Source: Formosa haliotis
Lineage (GTDB): Bacteria; Bacteroidota; Bacteroidia; Flavobacteriales; Flavobacteriaceae
Direction: 5' to 3'
Length of the DNA stretch: 64,000 nucleotides
Assembly: GCF_001685485.1 (NCBI RefSeq)
Contig: NZ_BDEL01000001.1
Coordinates: 1,857,501 to 1,921,500, forward strand
This document shows, one piece after another, positions 41,532 to 51,239 of this stretch. The translations under genes were made by a program, and so were the position numbers. Below the pieces are notes generated by a model. It ran no database searches, was not told the DNA's origin, and saw only the letters and a list, made by a program, of their open reading frames with translations. Within the stretch, counting starts at the first letter, position 1, and each line of letters begins with the position of its first letter.

Positions 41532-41540
41532 AAAATAAAC

Positions 41541-44500
41541 ATGAAAACAAAGTTTAGTGGAATTCTAACGCTATTCCTAGCGTTGGTTGTGCAAATTACG
41601 TTTGCTCAAGAAAAAACAATTTCAGGAACCGTTTCAGATTCAAACGGGTTACCTCTCCCTGGAGTTAACATCATTGTAACGGGCACTTCAACAGGTACCC
41701 AAACAGATTTTGATGGAAATTACAGCATCTCAGCCTCTCAAGGTGCTACCTTATCATACTCTTTTATAGGGTATAAAACTCAAACTAAAACAGTAGGAGC
41801 TTCTAACACCATAAGTATTGTAATGGCAGAAGATTTGGCTCAACTAGATGAAGTAGTTGTAACTGCCTTAGGTATTTCTAGAGAGAAAAAACAATTAGGT
41901 TATGCGAGTCAAGAAGTAGACGGAGACGCCGTTTCTACAGTAAAAGCGCAAAACTTCGTAAACTCTTTATCTGGTAAAGTTGCCGGTTTAAATGTTAAGC
42001 CTTCAGGAACGATCGGGGGTTCTACAAACGTAGTAATCCGTGGTAACAGTTCTGTAGCAGGTAACAACCAAGCTTTATTTGTAATTGATGGTATTCCAAT
42101 CGATAACGGAATCTCTAACACTTCAGATCAACAAGCAGGTCGTGGAGGATACGATTACGGTAACGCTGCATCTGACATTAACCCAGACGATATTGAGTCT
42201 ATTAACGTATTAAAAGGTGCTGCTGCATCTGCATTATACGGGTCTAGAGCATCGAATGGTGTTATTATGATTACAACGAAAAAAGGAAAAAAAACAAAAG
42301 GGTATTGGAGTTACTATTAACTCTAGTATTACTGTTGGTGCTCCAGACAAAGAAACATTACCAACGTACCAAAAGAAATATGGTGCAGGTTACGGTCCTT
42401 ACTACGCGAGTAGCGATGGATATTTCAACTTAGAGGATGTTAATGGTGACGGAATTTTAGACGAAACTGTACCTTTTGGAGAAGATGCATCTTATGGTGC
42501 TGCTTTCGACCCAAATAGATTAGTTTACCAATGGACGTCTATCTACCCAGAGTTAGACGGATACCAACAAGCAACGCCTTGGAAGTATGCAGATAACGAT
42601 GCAAACTCTGTTTGGACAACATCTTCAACCTTAATTAACTCTGTTGATTTAACGGGAGGAAACGAAAAGGGTACATTCCGTTTAGGATATACAAACATGT
42701 TACAAGAAGGTAACTTACCAAACTCTGAGATTAAAAGAAACAACATTAACTTTAATGGATCTTTAAATCTTACAGATAAACTTACAGCCTCTACGAGTTT
42801 TAACTTTACGAAAACAGATGGTAAAGGACGTTACGGTACAGGATACGATTCTAAAAACCCTATGCAACAGTTTAGACAATGGTTCCAAACTAACGTAGAT
42901 TTAGCACAACAAAGAGATGCTTACCTGTCTACAGGTAAAAACATTACTTGGAACTCTAATAGCTCTGCTAACACAGCACCACTTTACTCAGATAACTTTT
43001 ACTGGACACGTTACGAAAACTACGAAACAGATACACGTAACAGATTTTGGGGTAATGTAGTTTTAGACTATGAAATTACAGATTGGTTAAGCGTTTTAGG
43101 TCGTTTCACTTACGATACTTATGCTGAATTACAAGAAGAAAGAGTTGCTGTAGGTTCTGTAGATGTATCTCAATACTCACGTTTCAACAGAAACGTAGCA
43201 GAATATAACTACGACTTAATGTTATCTTTCAACAAAGACTTAACAGACAAATTAAACCTTTCTGGTATTGCTGGTTTTAACTTAAGAAGAAACGAGCTAA
43301 ACAGTATTTATGCTGAAACTAACGGTGGTTTAAGTTTACCAGGATTATATGCATTATCTAACAGTGTAAGTGCTATTGAGGCACCTACAGAAACTGAATA
43401 TGTTAAAATGGTAGATGGTGAATACATCCAAGCAAGTTTAGGTTACGACAACTTCGCATTTGTTGAAGGTACATTTAGAACAGACCGTTCTTCTTCTTTA
43501 CCTATAGACAATAACCGTTACGATTACTGGTCTGCAACAGGATCTTTAATTTTCTCTGAATTATTTCAAGCAGATTGGTTAACATTTGGTAAGTTAAGAG
43601 GTAACTACGGAATCGTTGGTAACGATACAGATGCTTACAACGTATTTGATACTTATGTAATTAACACGCCTTTTAATGGTGGTAGTGCAACAAACCCAAG
43701 CACAAAAGGAAATTTAGATTTACTTCCTGAAGAACAAACAAACTGGGAAGTTGGTTTAGAAATGCAGTTTTTCCAAAAACGTTTTGGTTTCGATGTAACA
43801 TATTACGATGCACTTAACGAAAACCAAATTACAAGTGTACCTTTATCTAATTCAACCGGATATACTTCTAAAATATTTAATGCAGGAACAATATCTAATA
43901 AAGGTTGGGAAGTTACATTAAACATCGCTCCTGTTCGTACAGAAAACTTCCAATGGGACATGAATGTAAACTGGTCTAAAAACGAAAGTTTAGTAGTAGA
44001 GCTAATGGATGGTATAGACAATTTAGTTTTAGCTTCTTTACAAGGAGGAGTTAGTATAAATGCAACTCCAGGAGAACCTTACGGAACTATTAGAGGAACA
44101 GATTTAACCTACCATGATAACGGACAACCTATTGTAGGTGAAAACGGATACTATGTAACAACTAGTAGTAACAACAATGTAATTGGAGATGTGAACCCAG
44201 ACTGGAAAGCAGGTTTATTCAACTCATTCACTTACAAAAACTTCAACTTTAGCTTCTTATTAGACATGCAAAAAGGTGGAGATGTATTCTCATTAGATAC
44301 TTGGTATGGTTACGCTACAGGAATGTACGACTTTACAGCAGGTACTAACGAATTAGGAAACCCTGTAAGAAACACTTTAGCTAATGGTGGTGGGGTTATT
44401 TTACCAGGTGTTCAAGCAGACGGTTCAACAAATACTGTAAGAGCAAATGCAAGTACTTATGCTAACCCTTGGGGGTATGCTAGAGCTTCAAACTCTCAAC

Positions 44501-44754
44501 ACGTATACGATGCAGGTTACATTAAATTAAGAGAAGCTAGTTTAAGCTATAACTTTAATAGTGACCAATTAGATAGACTTCCTTTTACAGGATTAACATT
44601 CTCTTTAATAGGTAGAAACCTTTGGATTATCGATAAGAATGTACCGTTCTCTGACCCTGAAGCAGGATTAAGTTCTGGTAACGTTCAAGGATATCAATCT
44701 GGTGCTTATCCAGCAATTAGAGAAATTGGTGCAAGTGTAAAATTACAGTTCTAA
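41541..44754 (+). CDS. SusC/RagA-family TonB-dependent receptor 3, apparent frameshift
   Basis: Outer-membrane TonB-dependent importer in two frames. The first 259 residues (signal peptide, carboxypeptidase-D-like domain, plug with NQALFVIDGIPIDNGISN and ALYGSRASNGVIMITTKKGK) end at a stop at 42320. Just before it, in A and G runs at 42287-42302, the frame shifts; the other frame continues GIGVTINSSITVG through the barrel to 44754 with no further stop. The total of 3214 bases is one more than a multiple of three, so one base too many (or two too few) explains it. Restored length 1070 residues. The plug type differs from receptors 1 and 2. susD starts 12 bases later. Confidence 0.88.
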
Positions 44755-44766
44755 AAAAAGAAAAAC

Positions 44767-46191
44767 ATGAAAAAAATATTTATAACAGCATTGTCTTGTA
44801 TTGTTCTAGCATCTTGTATGTCTGACGAAAAATATGAAGACTATAATAAAGACCCAAAAAATCCTACTGAGGTAGAAGCAGGTTTCCTTTTTAACTCTGC
44901 TACAGTAAGTTTGTTTAACCAAATGACAAGTACAAACGTAAACACAAACGTGTTTAGATTACTTGGGCAATATTGGACAGAAACAACCTATATCGATGAA
45001 GCCAACTACGATTTAAATAACAGGAATATTCCTCAAAATCACTGGTCAGAATTATATAGAGACGTTTTATTAGACTTAAAAACAGCTAAAGAAAACACAA
45101 TTGCTAATGAAAGTTTAACTGAAGAAGATAGAGAAACTCAATTGGCTCAAATAGATATCTTAGCAGTTTATACTTGGCAACAATTGGTTGATACTTTCGG
45201 AGACATTCCTTATTCTCAAGCTTTAGATATCGATTCTTATTTAACGCCTGAATACGATGATGCAGCTAGCATTTACGAAGATTTAATTACAAGATTAAAT
45301 GCTTCAATACCAAACCTTACTGGAACTGGTTTTTCTGAAGACAACATTTACGGTGGAGATATCGCTGCATGGATGAAATTCGGTAACTCTTTAAAGTTAA
45401 GAATTGGAATGCGTATAGTTGATGCTCCAGGAATGGCTTCTTTAGCGCAAACAACTGTTGAAGGTGCAGTTGCATCGGGTGTATATACATCTAATGCAGA
45501 CAATGCTACAATACAATATCAATCAGCAACTCCTAACACAAACCCATTATGGGTAGATTTAGTACAAAGCGGACGTTCAGATTTTGTTCCTGCTAATACA
45601 GTAGTAGATTTTATGAACGATTTAGAAGATCCTAGACGTGCTATCTATTTCGATAATAACTTAGGAGACGGTATCTACGATGGAGGTATCTACGGTGATA
45701 ATAACAGTTTTGCTAGTTATACACATATTGGTCCAGTAATGCTTAACCCTGAATTTAGAGGCGTGTTATTAGATTATGCTGAAGTATCTTTCTTCTTAGC
45801 CGATGCTGCACAAAGAGGTTTTGCAGTAGGTGATTCTGCTGAAGAATTCTATAACAATGGTATCGCCGCTTCTTTTGAAGACTGGGGAGCGACTGGTGTT
45901 GATGCTTATTTAGCTAAGCCAGAAGTAGCTTACGATGCTGCAAACTGGAAAACATCTATTGGAAATCAATTCTGGTTAGCCATGTACAACAGAGGGTTTG
46001 AAGGATGGACTGTTTGGAGAACTTACGACACACCAATGTTTAACCTTCCTGCTGATACTGGAAACCCAGTACCAACACGTTATACATACCCAATTAACGA
46101 ACAAAACTTAAACGAAACGAACTGGATTGCTGGATCTGCTGCTATCGGTGGAGACGAGCAAACAACCAAATTATTCTGGGATGTTAACTAA
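44767..46191 (+). CDS. SusD/RagB-family outer-membrane lipoprotein 3 (SusD-like_2 type)
   Basis: Surface lipoprotein of 474 residues, partner of receptor 3. The lipobox is VLASCMSDEK with Cys at residue 17. The sequence differs from the first two SusD proteins: YWTETTYIDEANYDL, VYTWQQLVDTFGDIPYSQAL and the late GNQFWLAMYNRGFEGWTVWR fit the SusD-like_2 family (PF12771), often paired with oligosaccharide- or peptide-type SusC proteins. No enzyme gene next to it hints at the substrate. It is followed by a terminator. Confidence 0.9.
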   Translation: MKKIFITALSCIVLASCMSDEKYEDYNKDPKNPTEVEAGFLFNSATVSLFNQMTSTNVNTNVFRLLGQYWTETTYIDEANYDLNNRNIPQNHWSELYRDVLLDLKTAKENTIANESLTEEDRETQLAQIDILAVYTWQQLVDTFGDIPYSQALDIDSYLTPEYDDAASIYEDLITRLNASIPNLTGTGFSEDNIYGGDIAAWMKFGNSLKLRIGMRIVDAPGMASLAQTTVEGAVASGVYTSNADNATIQYQSATPNTNPLWVDLVQSGRSDFVPANTVVDFMNDLEDPRRAIYFDNNLGDGIYDGGIYGDNNSFASYTHIGPVMLNPEFRGVLLDYAEVSFFLADAAQRGFAVGDSAEEFYNNGIAASFEDWGATGVDAYLAKPEVAYDAANWKTSIGNQFWLAMYNRGFEGWTVWRTYDTPMFNLPADTGNPVPTRYTYPINEQNLNETNWIAGSAAIGGDEQTTKLFWDVN

Positions 46192-46228
46192 GTTTTAGTT
46201 TCTTTACATAACATTTTTTTTTGAAAAG

Positions 46229-46268
46229 CAGTCGACTAGCAAACCCAATTAGTCGGCTGTTTTTTTTT
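46229..46268 (+). terminator. Terminator of SusCD pair 3
   Basis: CAGTCGACTA (46229-46238) and TAGTCGGCTG (46250-46259) pair over ten bases with one T-G wobble, followed by nine T. Confidence 0.9.
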
Positions 46269-46460
46269 GGAATATAATTAGGAGCTTATCTAAAAAGTTG
46301 AATTCTCGTCAACCTGAACAGAATTCAGATTCTCACAGATATAGTTATCCATATGGTGAGATTTTGAAATAAATTTAAAATGATGAGATCTAAAACTGTT
46401 TAGACAGACTCTTCTTTTTGAAACAAAAATATCTCAACCTGACAAGCTTCTACTTTGAAA

Positions 46461-46545
46461 CATTGCTATATGATTGCATTGACACATTGTTCCATTTCTA
46501 AATGAAACATTGTTACATTGCTACATTAATTCATAGTTACATTAC
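46461..46545. repeat. Degenerate ATTGnTACATT repeat patch
   Basis: Several near-copies of ACATTGnTACATT (CATTGCTATATGATTGCATT, ACATTGTTCCATT, ACATTGTTACATTGCTACATT) follow one another. A similar patch stands at 35906-35952 after another SusCD operon. Confidence 0.55.
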
Positions 46546-46685
46546 CAAGGTGCTACAATGAGGCAAACCAGAATTCCTTGATACTGTAATGACATTTTAA
46601 AGTTCTCACCAACAGTTAAATCGATTTGTTAAAAATAGAGATCGGCTTAACGTAAACTTTTTAATAACCTATTCATATTTTATTG

Positions 46686-46693
46686 TACTTTTG
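46686..46693 (+). promoter_or_regulatory. -7 box of the methyltransferase gene (TACTTTTG)
   Basis: Exact TAnnTTTG match ending four bases before the ATG at 46698. If used, transcription starts at or beside the start codon, making the mRNA leaderless. No TTG at the -33 place. Confidence 0.6.
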
Positions 46694-46697
46694 ACGC

Positions 46698-47432
46698 ATG
46701 GAAAAAGAGACTCAAATTTTTGGAATTCGTGCTGTTATTGAAGCCATCCAAGCTGGAGAAAACATAGATAAAGTATTTGTTCAAAAAGGACTTAAAGGCG
46801 AATTATCTCATGAATTAGAAAGTGTTTTACGCAAACAACGTATAAACTTCTCTTACGTTCCTGTAGAAAAATTAAATAAATTAACTTCTAAAAACCATCA
46901 AGGGGTTGTTGCCCAAATTGCACCTATTACCTTTTGGGATATCGAAGAACTCGTAACCAAAGTTACAGAATCTGGCAAGACTCCCCTATTCCTGCTGTTA
47001 GATCAATTAAGTGATGTTAGGAATTTTGGAGCCATAATTCGTACTGCAGAATGTACAGGAGTAGATGGTATTATTATTCAGAAAAAAGGAGGTGCACCTG
47101 TAAACGGAGATACTATTAAAACTAGTGCTGGTGCCGTTTTTAAAATGCCTATTTGTAAAGTCGACCATATTAAAGATGCCTTGTTTTACATGCAAGCATC
47201 GGGTATAAAAGTTATTGCTGCCACAGAAAAGACAGAAGACCTATTATACGATGTGTCATTTACCGAACCTTGTGCCATTATTATGGGCTCGGAAGGTAAA
47301 GGTATTAATCCGTCTGTTTTAAAATTGGTAGATGCCAAAGCTAAATTACCTTTACTAGGCGAAATAGGATCTTTAAATGTATCGGTAGCTTGTGGTGCCT
47401 TTTTATACGAGGCTTTAAGACAACGCCGTTAA
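46698..47432 (+). CDS. rlmB: TrmH/SpoU-family rRNA 2'-O-methyltransferase (RlmB-like)
   Basis: Methylates a ribose in 23S rRNA (Gm2251 in E. coli). The 244-residue protein has the substrate-binding N-domain (FGIRAVIEAIQAGENIDKVF) and the knotted SPOUT domain with motif 1 NFGAIIRTAECTG, motif 2 AIIMGSEGKGI and motif 3 GSLNVSVACGAFLYEALRQ. It converges on the rhomboid gene with a four-base overlap of the 3' ends. Confidence 0.9.
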   Translation: MEKETQIFGIRAVIEAIQAGENIDKVFVQKGLKGELSHELESVLRKQRINFSYVPVEKLNKLTSKNHQGVVAQIAPITFWDIEELVTKVTESGKTPLFLLLDQLSDVRNFGAIIRTAECTGVDGIIIQKKGGAPVNGDTIKTSAGAVFKMPICKVDHIKDALFYMQASGIKVIAATEKTEDLLYDVSFTEPCAIIMGSEGKGINPSVLKLVDAKAKLPLLGEIGSLNVSVACGAFLYEALRQRR

Positions 47433-48184
47433 TCAGCTTCTTTATTTTCTTTAAAAACATAGCGATACGGACTTGAATCATGTTCATGTCTGTCTTGTTC
47501 TGCTTCCTCCTCTACCTCTGGTTTATGTTCAATAAAATTACCATCGGCATCAAAATGCCTTAAAAAAGCATCGTCTTCTTCATTATAATCATCTTCTTCC
47601 CAAACATATTTTTTAGGTTTTGCAATTTGTCTTTTAAAAATAAAAGCAAAAAGCAGCCCTGTTATTAACCCTGCCAAATGCCCTTCCCAAGATATATTAC
47701 CTTCCATGGGAATAACATACCAAATCATACTTCCGTAGAGAAAAACAACCAAAAGCGATAAGGCGATCAATCTGTAATACTTTGCAAAAACACCTTTAAA
47801 AAAAATAAAGCTTACCAAGACATAAATTAAACCACTAGCACCAATATGGTACGAAGGTCTAGCAATACACCACGTTAAAAAGCCAGAAACTAAAATTCCA
47901 TACCCCAAAACCTTCCATGCTATAGGCCTATAAAAGTAGAAAAGCGCCACACTTAACACGAATAAAGGAATGGAATTTTGATACAGGTGAGAAATACTAC
48001 CATGAATAAAAGGACTAAATATTATGCCTTGTAGCCCTTCCAAGGTTCTCGGGTAAATACCATACTTATTAAAGAAAATATTTGTTTCTATCTCAAACCA
48101 AAACACATACCAAATAATTAGAACAAAAGCCAGCGGATAGGCAAGCACTCCGTTCGAGAATTTAAAATGGTCGTGTTGGTTCAT
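47429..48184 (-). CDS. Rhomboid-family intramembrane serine protease
   Basis: Integral membrane protease of 251 residues with about six membrane segments. The catalytic Ser is in HIGASGLIYVL (GxSG motif) and the catalytic His in WEGHLAGLITGLL. The C-terminal 70 residues are soluble and very acidic (WEEDDYNEEDDAFLRHFD and on). Substrates are unknown. It is divergent from rarA with 132 bases between. Confidence 0.88.
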   Translation of the reverse strand: MNQHDHFKFSNGVLAYPLAFVLIIWYVFWFEIETNIFFNKYGIYPRTLEGLQGIIFSPFIHGSISHLYQNSIPLFVLSVALFYFYRPIAWKVLGYGILVSGFLTWCIARPSYHIGASGLIYVLVSFIFFKGVFAKYYRLIALSLLVVFLYGSMIWYVIPMEGNISWEGHLAGLITGLLFAFIFKRQIAKPKKYVWEEDDYNEEDDAFLRHFDADGNFIEHKPEVEEEAEQDRHEHDSSPYRYVFKENKEAD

Positions 48185-48304
48185 ATATTAAATATTGTTT
48201 TTACAAGTGATAAAAGATAATCAAATTGTAAACCGTTTTTTTAAAATGGTTAAAATGTCAGTCGGTAAACTTTTGAATATAACTATTAGAACTAAAAAAT
48301 ACAG

Positions 48305-48312
48305 TAATTTTG
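48305..48312 (+). promoter_or_regulatory. -7 box of rarA (TAATTTTG)
   Basis: Exact TAnnTTTG match ending four bases before the rarA ATG at 48317, so the transcript would be leaderless. The nearest upstream TTG is 29 bases away, too far for the usual spacing. Confidence 0.55.
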
Positions 48313-48316
48313 TAAT

Positions 48317-49594
48317 ATGAACGCACCTTTAGCAGAACGATTACGTCCAGAAACCTTAGACGATTATATTAGTCAGGCACATCTTGTTGGTCCGCAAGGT
48401 CCTTTGCGAATACAGTTAAAACAAGGTTTAATTTCATCTATGATTTTTTGGGGACCTCCAGGAACGGGAAAAACCACGCTTGCCAATATTATTGCATCGC
48501 AATCCGGCAGACCGTTTTATACTCTTAGTGCAATAAATTCTGGTGTAAAAGATATTCGCGATGTCATTGATAAAGCCAAACAAAGTGGTGGCTTGTTTAC
48601 TACCAAAAACCCCATTTTGTTTATCGATGAGATTCATAGGTTTAGTAAATCGCAACAAGATTCGTTATTACAAGCCGTAGAAAAAGGTTGGGTAACACTA
48701 ATTGGTGCGACTACCGAAAACCCAAGTTTTGAAGTGATACCTGCCCTACTTTCGCGTTGCCAAGTCTATATTTTAAAAGCCTTTGACAAAACCGATTTAG
48801 AGCAGCTTTTACTCCGCGCCATTGAAAAAGATGACTTCCTGTCTAAAAAAAACATAAACCTTGAAGAAACGGCTGCGTTATTGCGTCTTTCTGGAGGTGA
48901 CGGACGAAAACTTTTAAACCTATTTGAATTACTGGTCAACACTTTTGAAGGTGATGAGATTTTGATTACGGACGAGATTGTTTTAGAGAAAATTCAGAAT
49001 AATACGGCACGTTACGATAAAACAGGCGAACAACATTACGATATTATTTCGGCGTTTATAAAATCGATTCGTGGAAGCGACCCCAATGCCGCAGTGTATT
49101 ATTTAGCCCGTATGATAGAAGGTGGAGAAGACGTGAAATTTATTGCCCGTCGCCTATTAATTTTAGCTAGTGAAGATATAGGTAATGCTAACCCAACGGC
49201 GCTTGTTATTGCAAACAATACCTTTCAAGCTGTTTCTGCCATTGGCTACCCAGAATCTCGAATTACACTAAGTCAGTGCACCACGTATTTAGCTTGTTCG
49301 CCAAAAAGCAATTCGGCTTATGAAGCTATAGGTAAAGCCCAACAATTAGTAAGAGCTACCGGAGATTTATCGGTGCCACTACCACTAAGAAATGCCCCTA
49401 CGAAATTAATGCAAGAATTAGGATATGGTGAAGATTATAAATATTCGCACAATTACGCCAATAATTTTGCAGAACAAGAATTCTTACCCGAAGAAATAAA
49501 AAACACCAAGCTGTATGAGCCTGGTGCTAATGCTAGAGAGCAATCCGATCGTAACTTTTTAAAACAACGCTGGAAAGCGAAATATGGGTATTAA
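48317..49594 (+). CDS. rarA: Replication-associated recombination protein A
   Basis: AAA+ ATPase of the RarA/MgsA/WRNIP1 family that acts at stalled replication forks. The 425-residue protein has Walker [10 protein letters not shown] (residues 46-54), Walker [18 protein letters not shown], sensor [11 protein letters not shown], arginine finger region ALLSRCQVY, and the C-terminal tetramerisation domain ([30 protein letters not shown]). Divergent from the rhomboid gene; the repeat-rich region follows. Confidence 0.95.
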   Translation: MNAPLAERLRPETLDDYISQAHLVGPQGPLRIQLKQGLISSMIFWGPPGTGKTTLANIIASQSGRPFYTLSAINSGVKDIRDVIDKAKQSGGLFTTKNPILFIDEIHRFSKSQQDSLLQAVEKGWVTLIGATTENPSFEVIPALLSRCQVYILKAFDKTDLEQLLLRAIEKDDFLSKKNINLEETAALLRLSGGDGRKLLNLFELLVNTFEGDEILITDEIVLEKIQNNTARYDKTGEQHYDIISAFIKSIRGSDPNAAVYYLARMIEGGEDVKFIARRLLILASEDIGNANPTALVIANNTFQAVSAIGYPESRITLSQCTTYLACSPKSNSAYEAIGKAQQLVRATGDLSVPLPLRNAPTKLMQELGYGEDYKYSHNYANNFAEQEFLPEEIKNTKLYEPGANAREQSDRNFLKQRWKAKYGY

Positions 49595-49631
49595 ATTGTA
49601 GTTGTTTGTTTTTGGTTATTATTTCTTGACT

Positions 49632-49960
49632 CTTGGCTCTAGATTCTTTATTCTTGGTTCTTGGCTCTTTATTCTTGATTCTGAATAAAAAATCCTTCAT
49701 TCCATTAAAGTAATATCAAGATAACATTGCATTTAGCTCCTGAAACCAGTAGATTTCTTCACCCTGAACTAGTTTCAGAGGATCATCGACTAGCTCATCA
49801 TCTTATGAGATGCTGAAACGAGTTCAGCATGACGCTTGAATCTAATACTTCCAAATTGCTACAATTTTACATTACCTTAAATGGTCATTGAGTGCTGTAA
49901 TGAAGAGCATCGGAATTACAGTGTATCGAAATGACATTGTTAGATCGATTTTTCAATCTT
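49632..49960. repeat. About 330-base direct repeat, copy A
   Basis: Begins CTTGGCTCTAGATTC, runs through GAATAAAAAATCCTTCATTC (from 49683) and ends at ATCGATTTTTCAATCTT. It is nearly identical to 50028-50357. Inside it are the complementary arms CCCTGAACTAGTTTCAG (from 49762) and CTGAAACGAGTTCAG (from 49813), a hairpin type common in flavobacterial intergenic DNA. Confidence 0.85.
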
Positions 49961-50034
49961 GACTCTTGACTCTTGACTCTTGACTCTTGACTCTTGACTC
50001 TTGGCTCTTGGCTCTTGACTCTTGGCTCTTGGCT
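49958..50034. repeat. Heptamer tandem array (CTTGRCT)11
   Basis: Eleven perfect 7-base units: six CTTGACT, two CTTGGCT, one CTTGACT, two CTTGGCT, total 77 bases. More degenerate units flank the array on both sides. Confidence 0.92.
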
Positions 50035-50357
50035 CTAGATTCTTTATTCTTGTTTCTTGACTCTTTATTCTTGTTTCTGAATAAAAAATCCTTCATTCCA
50101 TTAAAGTAATATCAAAATAACATTGCATTTAGCTCCTGAAATCAGTAGATTTCTTCACCCTGAACTAGTTTCAGAGGATCATCGACTAAGCGCATCATCT
50201 TATGAGATGCTGAAACGAGTTCAGCATGACGTTTCAATCTAACATATCCAAATTATTACAATTTTACATGACTCTAATTGGTCATTGAGTGCTGTAATGA
50301 AGAGCATCGGAATTACAGTGTATCGAAATGACATTGTTAAATCGATTTTTTAATCTT
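50028..50357. repeat. About 330-base direct repeat, copy B
   Basis: Second copy, offset 396 bases from copy A, with scattered substitutions (for example ATCAGTAG for ACCAGTAG, ACTAAGCGC for ACTAGCTC) and small length changes. The hairpin arms are retained, so the palindrome is kept while other bases drift. Confidence 0.85.
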
Positions 50358-50429
50358 GACTCTTGGCTCTAGATTCTTGCATCTATACTCTTCATTCTCG
50401 GCTCTTAATTCCAGCCTCCGGTAATCGTA

Positions 50430-51206
50430 TCAAAACTTCACGTTTAAAGTTTCTTGCTTTAATTGTTCGCCTTCATAATACTCTAAAACCCATTTGTCTC
50501 CAGATTTTCTAACCATCGCTTGTTTACCTTCAACATAATATACATCATCCATATTCGATTTTTTCAACTTATACACCACTTTAGGTGTGCTATCTACCAG
50601 TTGAAAACCATTCGCAATTGGTTGCGCATACAACATTCCTGATTTTGAAGTTGCCTCAATTGTAGCAACAGTATTTGGTGCACCTTCTGGTGTAGAAGCT
50701 ACTGGATGTGATGGTACTGGCTCTGGTAATTGCGTAACGAAACCAACATTTGCAGCTGCTCCGGCGGTATTCGCACTTGGCTCGTATTTATAGTTTACCT
50801 GATTAAATGAATTAAAGGCTTTTCTTAATGCGGCATGATACGCCTTTTTAAAATCTTTTTCTTTTGAAATCCCTTCTTCGGTTTCATAAACCACCACATT
50901 CTTACAGTCTCTTAATTGTACTTTTAACTTGGTAGTAAATAAATTAGATTCGTTTAATACATTAGATCGCAATCCTAAACAACCATTTGCATTTAAATCT
51001 GCGGGTATACTGTCTTCAGACATTACTGTTGTAAATCCGTACTTTTCAAACAAAAATTGCGTTAATTCATTTAATTGATATTGGTTAGCTTCTTTTAAAA
51101 AATCGAAAGAATTCGGAACAATAACGTATTTATAATTGTTTAAGTTTGCTTGAGCAACGCTGTTAAAACATACACATAAGCATACTAGTAAAATTATTTT
51201 TTTCAT
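50430..51206 (-). CDS. Secreted conserved protein of unknown function
   Basis: 258 residues with a clear signal peptide (MKKIILLVCLCVCFNSVAQA). The mature part starts with an alpha/beta-looking segment (YKYVIVPNSFDFLKEANQYQ, LTQFLFEKYGFTTVM), has a charged middle (YETEEGISKEKDFKKAYHAA), then a Pro/Ala-rich linker (about 145-185) and a beta-rich C-terminal piece (MLYAQPIANGFQLVDSTPKV). I recognise no catalytic motif or named family; similar proteins are seen in flavobacteria. It lies 33 bases downstream of the phosphatase gene on the same strand and may share its transcript. Confidence 0.7.
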   Translation of the reverse strand: MKKIILLVCLCVCFNSVAQANLNNYKYVIVPNSFDFLKEANQYQLNELTQFLFEKYGFTTVMSEDSIPADLNANGCLGLRSNVLNESNLFTTKLKVQLRDCKNVVVYETEEGISKEKDFKKAYHAALRKAFNSFNQVNYKYEPSANTAGAAANVGFVTQLPEPVPSHPVASTPEGAPNTVATIEATSKSGMLYAQPIANGFQLVDSTPKVVYKLKKSNMDDVYYVEGKQAMVRKSGDKWVLEYYEGEQLKQETLNVKF

Positions 51207-51239
51207 GAGAATTATAGTTTTGAATAAAGTTAATTAAAT

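Larger units (their letters stand above)
40961..41540 (+). other. Intergenic region between SusCD pairs 2 and 3
   Basis: 580 bases without a gene. After the terminator at 40986-41021 there is about 200 bases of AT-rich sequence in which I see nothing, then from about 41236 the extended leader shared with the second susC, ending in the 51-base block. Confidence 0.7.
46192..46697 (+). other. Intergenic region after SusCD pair 3
   Basis: 506 bases without a gene. It holds the terminator at 46229-46268, a decayed copy of the CCTGAA/TTCAG-type repeat (about 46305-46390), a patch of ATTGnTACATT repeats (about 46461-46545), and the -7 box of the methyltransferase gene at the end. Confidence 0.7.
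49595..50429. other. Repeat-rich intergenic region
   Basis: 835 bases without a gene between the 3' ends of rarA and a minus-strand gene. Almost all of it is repeat: two copies of a unit of about 330 bases, an 11-unit heptamer array between them and shorter degenerate heptamers at the edges. No terminator for either gene is evident apart from the hairpins in the repeats. Confidence 0.8.

Noticed and set aside
42697..44754. A separate 685-residue barrel gene
   Set aside because: It starts in mid-domain without a signal peptide, and the sequence between 42303 and 42697 in the same frame is typical SusC sequence. It is the rest of the frameshifted receptor.
49958..50034. CRISPR-like array
   Set aside because: Units are 7 bases with no spacers and there are no cas genes.
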